From Mucilaginibacter sp. OK098 (GTDB lineage Bacteria; Bacteroidota; Bacteroidia; Sphingobacteriales; Sphingobacteriaceae), in assembly GCF_900142915.1 (NCBI RefSeq), contig NZ_FRCM01000015.1:1-64000 (forward strand): a stretch of 64,000 nucleotides of DNA. The letters run 5' to 3'. The notes beneath the pieces were generated by a model, which saw only the letters and a program-made list of their open reading frames with translations, did no database searches and was not told where the DNA came from. Of this stretch, positions 1 to 8,738 are shown one piece after another; position 1 is the stretch's first letter, and each line of letters starts with the position of its first letter. The position numbers and the translations under genes were made by a program.

Positions 1-16
1 CAACCCAACCAACCCA

Positions 17-1936
17 ATGGCGAGATTAAATTTACTAGAAGAGACGCGTTACGAGAAGCTGCCGGTAACGGTGTACAGCAATCAGAAAGAAGCATCGCTG
101 GCAGTAGCCCAGCGAATAGCCAAGCTGATAAAGAGCAAAACTGCAAAAGGCGAAAAGACCGTGCTGGGCTTAGCCACTGGTGTAACCCCGATAGGGGTAT
201 ATGCCGAGCTGGTGCGCCAGCACCAGCAGGAAGGCTTAAGCTTTAAAAACGTGATCACCTTTAACCTGGACGAATACTACCCCATGCAGCCTAATGCGGC
301 ACAAAGCTATGTAACGTTCATGAATGAGAACCTGTTCTCGCATGTAGATATCGATAAAGATAATGTGCACATCCCTGATGGCACCCTTGACCAGGAAGCG
401 GTAGCCGCCTTTTGCTTGGATTATGAAAAAAAGATCACCGCATTGGGTGGACTGGATCTGCAGATCTTAGGGATTGGCCGAACCGGCCACATCGGCTTTA
501 ACGAGCCGGGCTCGGCGCCCAACTCGGGTACCCGGCTGGTAACCCTGGATGATTTGACCCGGAATGATGCTTCAAGAGACTTTGGCGGTAAACAGAATGT
601 GCCTACCAAGGCCATCACCATGGGCATCGGCACCATCTTCAAAGCTAGAGAGATCATCCTGATGGCCTGGAGCGGGAAGAAAGCGCCGATCATCAAAAAA
701 GCGGTAGAAGGCGAGATCTCCGGTGATGTACCGGCTACTTACCTGCAGCTCTCGGATAATGTGGAATTTGTGTTGGATGAACCTGCTGCAAGTTCATTAA
801 CTCGGTTCAATACCCCATGGCTGGTAAAAGACTGCGTATGGGAAAACGGTCTGAAAAAGAAAGCGGTGATCTGGTTGGCCGATAACCTGAACAAACCGAT
901 CCTGAAACTTACCGAAGAAGATTATAACAACCATGGCATGGCCCAGCTTGCAGTAGAGCAGGGCCCGGTATACAATATCAACATCGATATTTTTAACCAG
1001 CTGCAGCATACCATTACCGGCTGGCCGGGAGGTAAACCGGATGCGGATGACAGCCAAAGACCGGAAAGAGCACAGCCTGCAAGGAAACGCTCGATCATCT
1101 TCTCTCCCCACCCGGATGATGATGTGATCTCCATGGGCGGCACCTTTATCCGGCTAGTTGACCAGGGGCATGATGTGCATGTAGCTTACCAAACCTCGGG
1201 CAATACGGCCGTATGGGATGATGACGTGCTAAGATTCGTAGAATTTGCAATAGATTTTAACAACAGCATAGGCGATGACAATACCAAGTTAAAAAAGGTA
1301 TATGAAGAGATGCGGGCCTTTATCCCGACCAAAAAGCCCAACCAGGTAGATACCAAAGAGATCAGGGATGTAAAAGGATTTATAAGAAAGACAGAAGCGA
1401 TCTCGGGAGCAAGGTATGCCGGATTACAGGACGACCATATCCACTTTATGGCCCTGCCGTTTTATGAAACCGGCAAGATCAAGAAGAACACGGCAGGCGA
1501 GGCAGACATCAAGCTCACCATTGAGCTGCTGCAAAAAGTAAAACCGCAGCAGATCTTTGCAGCGGGCGACTTTGCCGACCCGAACGGAACGCACCTGGTT
1601 TGTTTTAACATCATTATAGCCGCCTTAAAAAGACTAAGGGAAACGGAAGACTGGGTAAAAGACTGCTGGTTGTGGATGTACCGGGGTGCCTGGCTGGAGT
1701 TTGAAACCCATGAAATAGAAATGGCCGTACCGTTATCCCCACAGGAGGTGATCAGGAAAAGGAATGCCATCTTCAAACACCAAAGTCAAAAAGACAGGCC
1801 TGTATTCCCGGGTGATGATGCCAGGGAGTTTTGGGTGAGAGCTGAAGACCGTACAAGAGAAACTGCCAGGGCTTATGACAAGCTGGGCATGGCTGAGTAT
1901 GAGGCTATGGAAGCTTTTGTTAGGTATCATTTCTAG
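17..1936 (+). CDS. nagB: Glucosamine-6-phosphate deaminase fused to PIG-L/LmbE deacetylase-like domain
   Basis: The first ~270 residues are a NagB sugar-isomerase domain, which in this family converts glucosamine-6-phosphate to fructose-6-phosphate and ammonia. Visible motifs are LATGVTPIGVYAEL, the NLDEYYPM segment and GIGRTGHIGFNEPGS. From about residue 350 a second domain begins with SPHPDDDVISMGGTF, the HPDD zinc motif of PIG-L/LmbE N-deacetylases. At 639 residues the protein is more than twice the length of a plain NagB and matches the long two-domain form known in Bacteroidota. It lies close to the window edge, so its upstream partner is unseen. Inference: it acts in cytoplasmic amino-sugar catabolism and may couple deacetylation to deamination. 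The exact substrate of the PIG-L half is unknown. Confidence 0.9.
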   Translation: MARLNLLEETRYEKLPVTVYSNQKEASLAVAQRIAKLIKSKTAKGEKTVLGLATGVTPIGVYAELVRQHQQEGLSFKNVITFNLDEYYPMQPNAAQSYVTFMNENLFSHVDIDKDNVHIPDGTLDQEAVAAFCLDYEKKITALGGLDLQILGIGRTGHIGFNEPGSAPNSGTRLVTLDDLTRNDASRDFGGKQNVPTKAITMGIGTIFKAREIILMAWSGKKAPIIKKAVEGEISGDVPATYLQLSDNVEFVLDEPAASSLTRFNTPWLVKDCVWENGLKKKAVIWLADNLNKPILKLTEEDYNNHGMAQLAVEQGPVYNINIDIFNQLQHTITGWPGGKPDADDSQRPERAQPARKRSIIFSPHPDDDVISMGGTFIRLVDQGHDVHVAYQTSGNTAVWDDDVLRFVEFAIDFNNSIGDDNTKLKKVYEEMRAFIPTKKPNQVDTKEIRDVKGFIRKTEAISGARYAGLQDDHIHFMALPFYETGKIKKNTAGEADIKLTIELLQKVKPQQIFAAGDFADPNGTHLVCFNIIIAALKRLRETEDWVKDCWLWMYRGAWLEFETHEIEMAVPLSPQEVIRKRNAIFKHQSQKDRPVFPGDDAREFWVRAEDRTRETARAYDKLGMAEYEAMEAFVRYHF

Positions 1937-1955
1937 ATTGCACTGATTTTGATAG

Positions 1956-1995
1956 GATTACACCGATTGCCTTTTAAATCGGTGTAATCATTTTT
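1956..1995. terminator. Bidirectional rho-independent terminator between nagB and uvrA
   Basis: A perfect 13-bp stem (1956-1968 with 1977-1989) with a short loop is followed by a T run. It lies between the convergent ends of the nagB fusion and uvrA, so it can serve both. Confidence 0.8.
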
Positions 1996-2009
1996 CATAA
2001 TCTGTGAAA

Positions 2010-4949
2010 TCACATAAATCTTTCCTTCAGGAATTTGCCTGTATAAGAATCTTTTTCCTTTATCAAATTCTCCGGCAAGCCTTCAAATACAACTTTTCCG
2101 CCGCGATCACCGCCTTCGGGGCCGATATCAATCACCCAGTCGGCGCATTTTATCACATCCATATTGTGTTCAATAACTATAATGGTGTTGCCATGATCAA
2201 GGAGTGCATCAAATGATTTCAACAGTTTTTTAATATCGGCAAAATGCAAGCCGGTAGTTGGCTCATCAAAAATGAAAAGTGTTTTATGAGTATTGTTCCC
2301 TTTAACAAGGAAAGATGCCAGCTTAATCCGCTGTGCTTCGCCGCCGGATAAGGTATTTGAAGATTGGCCCAACTGCACATAGCCTAAGCCAACATCCATC
2401 AACGGTTTTATTTTAGCGATGATCTTTGGCTCTTTGGCGAAAAATTCCAGGCCTTCCTCAATCGTCATGCTTAAAACATCCGATACATTTTTATCATGGT
2501 AAGTAACATCCAAAATGTGCTGTTTAAAACGTTTGCCGCCGCAGGTTTCGCAGGTTAAAAATATATCGGCCATAAACTGCATCTCTATTTTTACCTCACC
2601 TTCGCCTTGGCAAACATCACAGCGGCCGCCTTCCACGTTAAAGGAAAATGCAGATGGCTTTAGGCCAGCAGCCTTCGCAACAGGCAGCGCAGCATACAGA
2701 TTGCGGATCTCGTCCCAGGCCTTTACATAAGTAACCGGGTTTGATCGTGATGAACGGCCGATCGGATTTTGATCAACCATTTCAACCTGTTCAATTTTCT
2801 GGTAATCGCCTTCAATACTGTCATAGGCGCCGGTTTGCTCCGCATTATAATTGCCGAGTGTTTTTTGCAGGGCAGGGGCCAGGATGCGTTTTACCAAACT
2901 TGTTTTACCCGAGCCGGATACACCGGTTACCACTGTTAAAATCCCTAATGGGAATTTGGCATTTACATGCTGCAGGTTATTTTCCCTTGCGCCTTTAATC
3001 TCTATAAAGTCGTTCCATTTGCGTCGGCTTTTCGGGATGGCAATTTCTTCCTTGCCACTCAGGTAACGACCAGTTAAGCTGTTGTCATCCTTTATAATTT
3101 CATCATAAGTACCGCTGAACATCAGGTTGCCGCCATGTGTACCGGCTTCGGGGCCAATATCAATAATGTGATCGGCAGCTTTCATTATTTCTTCCTCGTG
3201 CTCAACCACCAGTACGGTGTTGCCAACATCACGCAGGGATTTTAGCACACCAATCAAGCGTTGCGTATCGCGCGGGTGCAAGCCAATGCTCGGCTCATCC
3301 AGTACATAAACTGAACCTACCAGGCTGCTGCCTAAAGAGGTTGCTAAATTGATCCGTTGCGATTCACCGCCTGATAATGTATTTGACAACCGGTTAAGCG
3401 TTAAATAGCTTAAGCCAACATCGTTCAAAAACAAAAGCCGGTTAGTTATTTCCATCAGCAAACGCTTGCCTATTTTTGCATCAGTTTCGTTAAGCTCAAT
3501 GGTTTTAAAGAAATCAAGCGCCTTATCCAGGGCCATCAAAACCACATCGGTAATTGATTTGCCGTTGATCTTTACGTAGGATGCATCCTGCCTTAAGCGG
3601 CTTCCTTTACATTCAGGGCAGGTAGTCTTTCCCCTATATCGCGAGAGCAAAACCCGGTACTGAATTTTATAAGTTTGCTCCTCCATCTCCTTGAAAAAAT
3701 CATCAAGGCCACGGAAATAGCTATTACCTTTCCACAATAATCTTTGCTGCTGCTCGGAAAGCTGGTTGTATTGGCGATGGATAGGGAAATCAAATTTCAG
3801 CGCATTTTTAATAAGCACCTCATTCCATTCGCGCATCTTTTCGCCGCGCCATGGTGCAATGGCGCCTTCATAAACACTTTTACTTTTATCGGGAATTACT
3901 AAATCCTCATCAATGCCTATTACTTTACCGTAACCTTCGCAGCGTTTACAAGCGCCGTAAGGATTATTAAAACTGAAAAAGTTTGGCGTAGGCTCTTCAA
4001 AGCGGATCCCATCCAGCTCGAACCTGTCGCAAAAAAAGCGTTCGGTTTCCTTATCTGCGTCAGGCTCGGTAAAGCGTACATAGCAATCTCCTTTGCCTTC
4101 AAAAAATGCAGTTTGGATAGAATCCCCTAACCGGCTTACGGTTTCATCTTCTTCGTTTTTTGAGATCCGGTCAATAACTATCCTAACATTAGTTATGATT
4201 TTAGAAGCAGGGCCTGAGATTTCAGCTTCCGGCTCCGCGCTTTCAACTTTAGCCTTTTTGCTTTTGCCTTTAGCTTTTAATTTTTCGCCTTTAACCCCTT
4301 CTCCACTAACCTCTTCCACCAACCAGCTCCCATCGTCAACGATGCTCATATCCTCCAGCAGGTCTTCAATTTTTGAAAGCTTGCCGCGAAACTCAACACG
4401 TACAAAACCTTTTTGCATCAGCACAGCCAGCTCTTCTTTTAAGCTGCGGTTGTTGTGTGGGTACAGCGGGCATAATATGGTAACCTGCGTTTCGGCAGGT
4501 AGTGTCATAATAAAATTGATGACATCGGTAACTGAATCTTTTTTAACTATCTCTCCTGATATTGGGGATATAGTTTTACCAATTCGCGAGAAAAGTAGCT
4601 TCAAATAATCATAGATCTCGGTTGAGGTACCAACAGTTGAACGCGGATTTGATGTAATTACCTTTTGCTCAATGGCAATAGCAGGGGCAATTCCTTTTAT
4701 ATAATCAACATCAGGCTTATTCATCCTTCCCAAAAACTGGCGCGCGTATGATGAAAGGCTTTCCACATAGCGGCGCTGCCCTTCAGCATATAAGGTGTCA
4801 AAAGCAAGCGATGACTTACCAGAGCCCGACATGCCGGTAACCACCACCAGCTTGTTTTTAGGAATGGCCACATCCATATTTTTAAGGTTGTGTACCCTTG
4901 CGCCCTTTATAATAATATGTTTTTGAGGATCTTTATCTGCTTCTTTCAT
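2010..4949 (-). CDS. uvrA: Excinuclease ABC subunit A (UvrA)
   Basis: This is the ATP-binding damage-recognition subunit of nucleotide excision repair. Two ABC modules are visible: Walker A GMSGSGKSSLAFDT near residue 40 and GVSGSGKTSLVKR in the C-terminal half, with signatures LSGGESQRINLA and LSGGEAQRIKLA and Walker B segments VLDEPSIGLHP and FDEPTTGLH. The C-terminal zinc finger is complete (CDVC ... CETC). The N-terminal zinc finger looks incomplete: CDRF occupies the position of the usual first CxxC pair, although CKRC is present. Residues about 215-247 are a Lys/Glu-rich stretch that resembles an inserted repeat. The 979-residue length is slightly above the usual ~940. The gene is transcribed toward nagB and ends at the shared terminator. 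Confidence 0.97.
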   Translation of the reverse strand: MKEADKDPQKHIIIKGARVHNLKNMDVAIPKNKLVVVTGMSGSGKSSLAFDTLYAEGQRRYVESLSSYARQFLGRMNKPDVDYIKGIAPAIAIEQKVITSNPRSTVGTSTEIYDYLKLLFSRIGKTISPISGEIVKKDSVTDVINFIMTLPAETQVTILCPLYPHNNRSLKEELAVLMQKGFVRVEFRGKLSKIEDLLEDMSIVDDGSWLVEEVSGEGVKGEKLKAKGKSKKAKVESAEPEAEISGPASKIITNVRIVIDRISKNEEDETVSRLGDSIQTAFFEGKGDCYVRFTEPDADKETERFFCDRFELDGIRFEEPTPNFFSFNNPYGACKRCEGYGKVIGIDEDLVIPDKSKSVYEGAIAPWRGEKMREWNEVLIKNALKFDFPIHRQYNQLSEQQQRLLWKGNSYFRGLDDFFKEMEEQTYKIQYRVLLSRYRGKTTCPECKGSRLRQDASYVKINGKSITDVVLMALDKALDFFKTIELNETDAKIGKRLLMEITNRLLFLNDVGLSYLTLNRLSNTLSGGESQRINLATSLGSSLVGSVYVLDEPSIGLHPRDTQRLIGVLKSLRDVGNTVLVVEHEEEIMKAADHIIDIGPEAGTHGGNLMFSGTYDEIIKDDNSLTGRYLSGKEEIAIPKSRRKWNDFIEIKGARENNLQHVNAKFPLGILTVVTGVSGSGKTSLVKRILAPALQKTLGNYNAEQTGAYDSIEGDYQKIEQVEMVDQNPIGRSSRSNPVTYVKAWDEIRNLYAALPVAKAAGLKPSAFSFNVEGGRCDVCQGEGEVKIEMQFMADIFLTCETCGGKRFKQHILDVTYHDKNVSDVLSMTIEEGLEFFAKEPKIIAKIKPLMDVGLGYVQLGQSSNTLSGGEAQRIKLASFLVKGNNTHKTLFIFDEPTTGLHFADIKKLLKSFDALLDHGNTIIVIEHNMDVIKCADWVIDIGPEGGDRGGKVVFEGLPENLIKEKDSYTGKFLKERFM
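4240..4305 (-). repeat. Repeat-like in-frame insertion inside uvrA
   Basis: On the coding strand this stretch contains a GGTTAAAGGC-type motif repeated with drift, encoding VKGEKLKAKGKSKKAK (residues ~219-234). A closely similar stretch lies in ispG at 35597-35630. The surrounding UvrA sequence is otherwise conserved in pattern, so an in-frame insertion of a dispersed repeat is inferred. Confidence 0.5.
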
Positions 4950-4952
4950 TGA

Positions 4953-5090
4953 GTTCTTGGTTCATGGTTCATAGTTCATGGCAAAGTAAATTGCCCCGAA
5001 ACATGAATGACTTTGGGTTGTAATTACTGATTTATAGCTCATATTAACCTTATCCGGCTATGAACTATGATCTATCAACCATGAACTACT
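4953..5090. repeat. Inverted repeat of the GTTCATAGTTCATGG family
   Basis: The left arm (4953-4981) is built from repeated GTTCATGG/GTTCATAG words. The right arm (5057-5090) carries the reverse complement. A second member of the family lies at 6567-6660. It sits just upstream of uvrA and may overlap its promoter region. Confidence 0.65.
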
Positions 5091-5416
5091 CCCAAACTGC
5101 AAAAATCCTAAAATATTTAGCAGAATCCAAATGAGTTTGAGAAATGTATCTGGTTAATTGGCAATTTGTTGCAGACTTTGCATTGGGCTGACAATAACCG
5201 GTTTTGCAATCGCACACATCGCATGTTTATTGTGTCGCAAAGTGTTAAAAAATGTTAAATATTCTGTTGTGGCGTTATGGTGGGAAATAATATTTGTTTT
5301 TTTGGTGATAATTTGTTTTATTTGGGATAACAATTTCTTAATCCCTAAAAGATAACGCTATAGATAAAACTCTACTCTAATAAAATATTTGATTAATTAA
5401 GTTTAGTAGTTTTTCT
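5091..5416. other. AT-rich intergenic region upstream of the ECF sigma gene
   Basis: No convincing gene is seen. A 65-codon open frame at 5158-5355 is hydrophobic and AT-rich, with no recognisable domain, and is treated as chance. The last part probably carries the sigma-gene promoter, but no clear TAnnTTTG box was found. Confidence 0.5.
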
Positions 5417-6001
5417 ATGGATTTTCAATTGAAGAGTGACCAGGATCTAATCCATCTTTACATTGCGGGTGATGAAGGAGGGCTGGTAGAATTAATCCGC
5501 CGCTATCAATCAAAAATATATACTTCAGTTTATTTGCTTGTTAAAGACGAATATCTTGCCGAGGATATTTTTCAGGATACCTTTATTAAAGTAATAAATA
5601 CTTTAAAAGCCGGAAAATATAACGAAGAAGGTAAATTTTTACCGTGGGTAACACGGATTGCCCATAATTTGGTGATAGACCATTTCCGCCGCGAAAAGCG
5701 CGCGCCGATGATAAGCAATGGCGATGACTTTGACATTTTTGAAGTTTTGGGCAATTATGACGAGAGTACCGAAGACCGCATGGTTAGGGAACAAACTTAT
5801 AAGGACCTAAAATCATTAATTCATTTATTACCCGCCGAGCAAAAGGAAGTATTAATTATGCGCCATTTTGGGGATATGAGCTTTAAAGAAATAGCTGATA
5901 TTACCGATGTAAGCATTAATACCGCCCTTGGCCGCATGCGCTATGCCCTTAATAACCTGCGCAAAATGATGCAGAGTAAGGAATTAAGTTTAAAGAATTA
6001 G
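5417..6001 (+). CDS. RNA polymerase ECF-type sigma factor
   Basis: A 194-residue sigma-70 family protein with region 2 near residues 25-95 (core segment DEYLAEDIFQDTFIKV, then WVTRIAHNLVIDHFRREKR) and region 4 near residues 130-185 (LPAEQKEVLIMRHFGDMSFK, then an HTH in EIADITDVSINTALGRMRYA). No linker or C-terminal extension is present, as is usual for ECF sigmas. No anti-sigma gene follows; the next gene encodes a 64-residue acidic protein. It directs core polymerase to a regulon that cannot be deduced here. A strong terminator lies immediately downstream. Confidence 0.93.
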   Translation: MDFQLKSDQDLIHLYIAGDEGGLVELIRRYQSKIYTSVYLLVKDEYLAEDIFQDTFIKVINTLKAGKYNEEGKFLPWVTRIAHNLVIDHFRREKRAPMISNGDDFDIFEVLGNYDESTEDRMVREQTYKDLKSLIHLLPAEQKEVLIMRHFGDMSFKEIADITDVSINTALGRMRYALNNLRKMMQSKELSLKN

Positions 6002-6006
6002 TTGTA

Positions 6007-6193
6007 GTCCGAAAGTCGGGAATGTCCGGAAGTCGGAAAGACCGAAAGAAGGAGAAAGATACTTTAGTAAAAAATTTGTGACGCGAACTAGCTTTATAAT
6101 AGCTGGTTCGCGTTATTTTTTTTACGAAAATTTAGTTTTTGAAGCTACATCACTTCTTTCTTTCGGACTTCCGGACATTCCCGACTTTCGGAC
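6007..6193. repeat. Long inverted repeat (GTCCGAAAGTCGGGA family)
   Basis: The left arm 6007-6051 and right arm 6153-6193 are near-perfect reverse complements, with 28 identical bases at the outer ends. The arms enclose the sigma-gene terminator. A related GTCCGAAAGT word occurs inside ispG near 36230. This has the look of a non-autonomous dispersed repeat. Confidence 0.75.
6081..6122 (+). terminator. Rho-independent terminator after the ECF sigma gene
   Basis: The stem ACGCGAAC/GTTCGCGT, extended inward by TAGCT/AGCT pairing, is followed by a T-rich run at 6114-6122. Confidence 0.8.
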
Positions 6194-6287
6194 TCAAAAA
6201 TAAATTTCATTTAATTTTCATCTTCATAAAATATTATATTTAAGCTTTCGTTTAGTATCTGTAAACCAAAAAAATTTAATAAAGCTT

Positions 6288-6482
6288 ATGGATGAAACTT
6301 TTACAACGACTTTAAATTTACTGACTGACAAAGCCATGGTAAACGAGGAATTGCAGGAGAACCTGGAAGGCGACGAGTTAATGTTCTATCATTCTCTTCG
6401 TGCTGATCTGGACCTTTTGAAAAGAAGCCCTAAAGTTCAAACCATTCACCACATTCTCGATCATTCAAAGAGTTTGCGTTAG
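6288..6482 (+). CDS. Small acidic hypothetical protein
   Basis: 64 residues, acidic in the N-terminal half (EELQENLEGDELMFYH) and basic near the end, predicted soluble and helical. There is no signal peptide, membrane segment or recognised family. It has its own ATG after an AT-rich leader, and its composition resembles coding sequence of the neighbours. It stands alone between the sigma terminator and nth. Function unknown. Confidence 0.5.
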   Translation: MDETFTTTLNLLTDKAMVNEELQENLEGDELMFYHSLRADLDLLKRSPKVQTIHHILDHSKSLR

Positions 6483-6566
6483 TAGTACAATTTACCTAAC
6501 TGGTTCACGGGTCATAGCTGTTTTGTGATAAATAGTCTATGATTTGTGAACCTTTCTATTTATGCT

Positions 6567-6660
6567 GGTTCATAGTTCATGGTTGATAGTTCATAGTATT
6601 GAAAGCTTATTAGTAGTTTTGCCGGATGGATAAATGGCTATGATCCATTAACTATGAACT
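6567..6660. repeat. Second GTTCATAGTTCATGG-family inverted repeat
   Basis: The left arm 6567-6596 and right arm 6637-6660 are imperfect reverse complements and match the element at 4953-5090. The right arm ends six bases before the nth start codon, so the element forms the nth leader. Confidence 0.6.
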
Positions 6661-6665
6661 AATCA

Positions 6666-7430
6666 ATGACAAGGAAAGAACGTTATCAATATTTTGTAGA
6701 ATATTTTTCAAAAAATCAACCTGATGCCGAAACCGAGTTGCATTATGGTAATTCCTTCCAGTTATTAATCGCTGTTATCCTATCGGCACAATGTACCGAT
6801 AAGCGGATTAACCAGGTAACACCTGCTTTATTTGAGCGCTTTTCTACACCTGAATCACTTGCTGCTTCAACGCCTGAAGAGGTTTTTACTTATATCCGCA
6901 GTGTAAGCTATCCTAATAATAAAGCGAAGCATTTGGTGGGCATGGCTAAAATTTTGGTTGATGTTTTTAATAGCGAGGTGCCTTCGGGAATTGATGATCT
7001 GCAAAAAATGCCTGGCGTTGGTCGTAAAACAGCCAATGTTATTTCGTCCGTGGTATTTGATGCCCCTGCAATTGCGGTGGATACTCATGTATTCAGGGTG
7101 TCTGCGCGGATAGGCCTCACCAATAGTAAAGCCACCACTCCGCTTGCCGTTGAAAAACAGCTGGTACAATATTTACCGCAGGATACACTTGGTGTAGCGC
7201 ATCACTGGCTGATACTGCATGGCCGTTATATCTGTGTAGCCCGAAGTCCCAAATGCGAGATTTGTCCCATTAGCTGGTTTTGTAAATATTATGAACAAAC
7301 GCATACAGAATCGGCTTTATTAAAGGCCGAGGCGTTGAAGCTGAAGAAGGTGAAGGATCAGAAAAAGAAGAATGCTTTGAATAAGATTAGCAAGGAACTG
7401 AAGAAGAGAAGTGTTGATAAAGATATTTGA
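6666..7430 (+). CDS. nth: Endonuclease III (DNA glycosylase/AP lyase)
   Basis: A base-excision repair enzyme that removes oxidised pyrimidines and cleaves AP sites. The helix-hairpin-helix is LQKMPGVGRKTANVISS, carrying the catalytic Lys. The catalytic Asp follows in VDTHVFRVSARIG. The iron-sulphur loop has the C-x6-C-x2-C-x5-C spacing (CVARSPKCEICPISWFC). The last ~40 residues are a Lys-rich extension beyond the E. coli length (254 versus ~211). It lies upstream of recA, and uvrA is nearby, but the intervening repeats argue against one operon. Confidence 0.95.
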   Translation: MTRKERYQYFVEYFSKNQPDAETELHYGNSFQLLIAVILSAQCTDKRINQVTPALFERFSTPESLAASTPEEVFTYIRSVSYPNNKAKHLVGMAKILVDVFNSEVPSGIDDLQKMPGVGRKTANVISSVVFDAPAIAVDTHVFRVSARIGLTNSKATTPLAVEKQLVQYLPQDTLGVAHHWLILHGRYICVARSPKCEICPISWFCKYYEQTHTESALLKAEALKLKKVKDQKKKNALNKISKELKKRSVDKDI

Positions 7431-7475
7431 TTGATACTGTTAAGTTAGGTAATTTTCATAAAAATAATAAACCGC

Positions 7476-7562
7476 TTGTCATTGCGAGGTACGAAACAAT
7501 CGCATACTTTACAGAGCCGTAGTGCATAGTTCGCGATTGCTTCGTACCTCGCAATGACAAGT
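7476..7562. repeat. Palindromic dispersed repeat (GTCATTGCGAGG ... CCTCGCAATGAC)
   Basis: The left arm 7476-7504 and right arm 7534-7562 are almost perfect reverse complements, differing by a single base. The core TCATTGCGAGGTACGAA resembles REP/BIME-type elements found dispersed in many bacterial genomes. It lies between nth and recA. Confidence 0.8.
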
Positions 7563-7609
7563 GCAGAATAAATTACTAAAAATATTAGTATTTGTAAATA
7601 ATATATTTT

Positions 7610-7617
7610 ACATTTGT
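7610..7617 (+). promoter_or_regulatory. recA -7 promoter box
   Basis: TACATTTG matches the Bacteroidota TAnnTTTG consensus and lies 17 bases upstream of the recA ATG. That gives a short leader. No convincing -33 box was found at the usual spacing. Confidence 0.6.
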
Positions 7618-7633
7618 ATATACAATTTTTAAC

Positions 7634-8641
7634 ATGAGTAGCGCAGAGAAATTAAAAGCATTACAGCTAACCTTAGACAAGCTGGAAAAATCATACGGAA
7701 AAGGCACCATCATGAAACTGGGCGATTCTGTTATTGAACCTACCGAAGTGATCTCAACCGGTTCTTTAGGGCTCGACATCGCATTGGGTGTGGGCGGTTT
7801 ACCAAAAGGCCGTGTTATAGAAATATACGGGCCTGAATCATCAGGTAAAACAACCCTGGCTATCCACGCCATTGCCGAATCGCAAAAAAATGGGGGGATT
7901 GCCGCATTTATTGATGCTGAGCACGCTTTCGACCGTTTTTATGCCAAGAAATTGGGTGTTGATGTGGAGAATCTTTTAATCTCTCAGCCAGACAATGGTG
8001 AGCAGGCATTAGAAATTGCCGATAACCTGATCCGTTCAGGAGCTATCGATATTCTGGTTATCGACTCTGTTGCCGCCCTTGTTCCCAAAGCCGAAATTGA
8101 GGGCGAAATGGGTGATTCGAAAATGGGTTTACACGCACGTTTAATGTCGCAGGCTTTGCGTAAGCTAACCGGTACTATTAGCAAAACAGGATGTTGCTGT
8201 ATTTTTATTAATCAGCTGCGTGATAAGATTGGTGTAATGTTTGGTAACCCAGAAACTACTACCGGTGGTAATGCCCTTAAGTTTTATGCATCAGTACGTT
8301 TAGATGTGCGCCGCATTTCGCAAATTAAAGATAGCGATGAGGTATCAGGTAACCGCGTTAAAGTAAAAATTGTAAAAAATAAAGTTGCTCCTCCATTCCG
8401 GATAGCTGAGTTTGATATTATGTTTGGCGAAGGTATTTCAAAAGCCGGCGAGATCATTGACCTGGGTGTTGAGCACAACATCATTAAAAAAGCAGGCTCA
8501 TGGTTCAGCTATGGCGAAACCCGCCTTGGCCAGGGTCGCGATGCCGTTAAACAGCTGATCCTTGATAACCCTGAGCTGATGGAAGAGTTGGAAGCTAAGA
8601 TCAAAGAAACAGTAACCGGCGATCATTTAGCTGAAGTTTAG
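7634..8641 (+). CDS. recA: RecA recombinase
   Basis: Strand-exchange ATPase for homologous recombination and SOS induction. Walker A is GPESSGKTT near residue 65, and the Walker B region is DILVIDSVAALVPKAEIEG. The L2 loop region around GNPETTTGGNALKFYASVRLD is intact, and the N-terminal helix begins KLKALQLTLDKLEKSYGKGT. At 335 residues it has normal RecA length. The start is supported by a promoter box just upstream, and the gene ends before a clear terminator. Confidence 0.98.
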   Translation: MSSAEKLKALQLTLDKLEKSYGKGTIMKLGDSVIEPTEVISTGSLGLDIALGVGGLPKGRVIEIYGPESSGKTTLAIHAIAESQKNGGIAAFIDAEHAFDRFYAKKLGVDVENLLISQPDNGEQALEIADNLIRSGAIDILVIDSVAALVPKAEIEGEMGDSKMGLHARLMSQALRKLTGTISKTGCCCIFINQLRDKIGVMFGNPETTTGGNALKFYASVRLDVRRISQIKDSDEVSGNRVKVKIVKNKVAPPFRIAEFDIMFGEGISKAGEIIDLGVEHNIIKKAGSWFSYGETRLGQGRDAVKQLILDNPELMEELEAKIKETVTGDHLAEV

Positions 8642-8708
8642 TTTTTGATTTCACTGATTAGTGTATGATTACACTGATTTTTAAAAGGTGATTTCACCGA
8701 TATAGAAG

Positions 8709-8738
8709 AAGTCCTGGTAATTGCCGGGACTTTTTTGT
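8709..8738 (+). terminator. recA rho-independent terminator
   Basis: The stem AAGTCCTGG/CCGGGACTT (one G-T pair) with a short loop is followed by TTTTTTG. Confidence 0.8.

Noticed and set aside
4093..4608. 171-codon plus-strand ORF opposite uvrA
   Set aside because: Shadow frame of the well-supported uvrA coding sequence.
5158..5355. 65-codon hydrophobic ORF
   Set aside because: AT-rich composition, no recognisable domain and no promoter support; likely chance.
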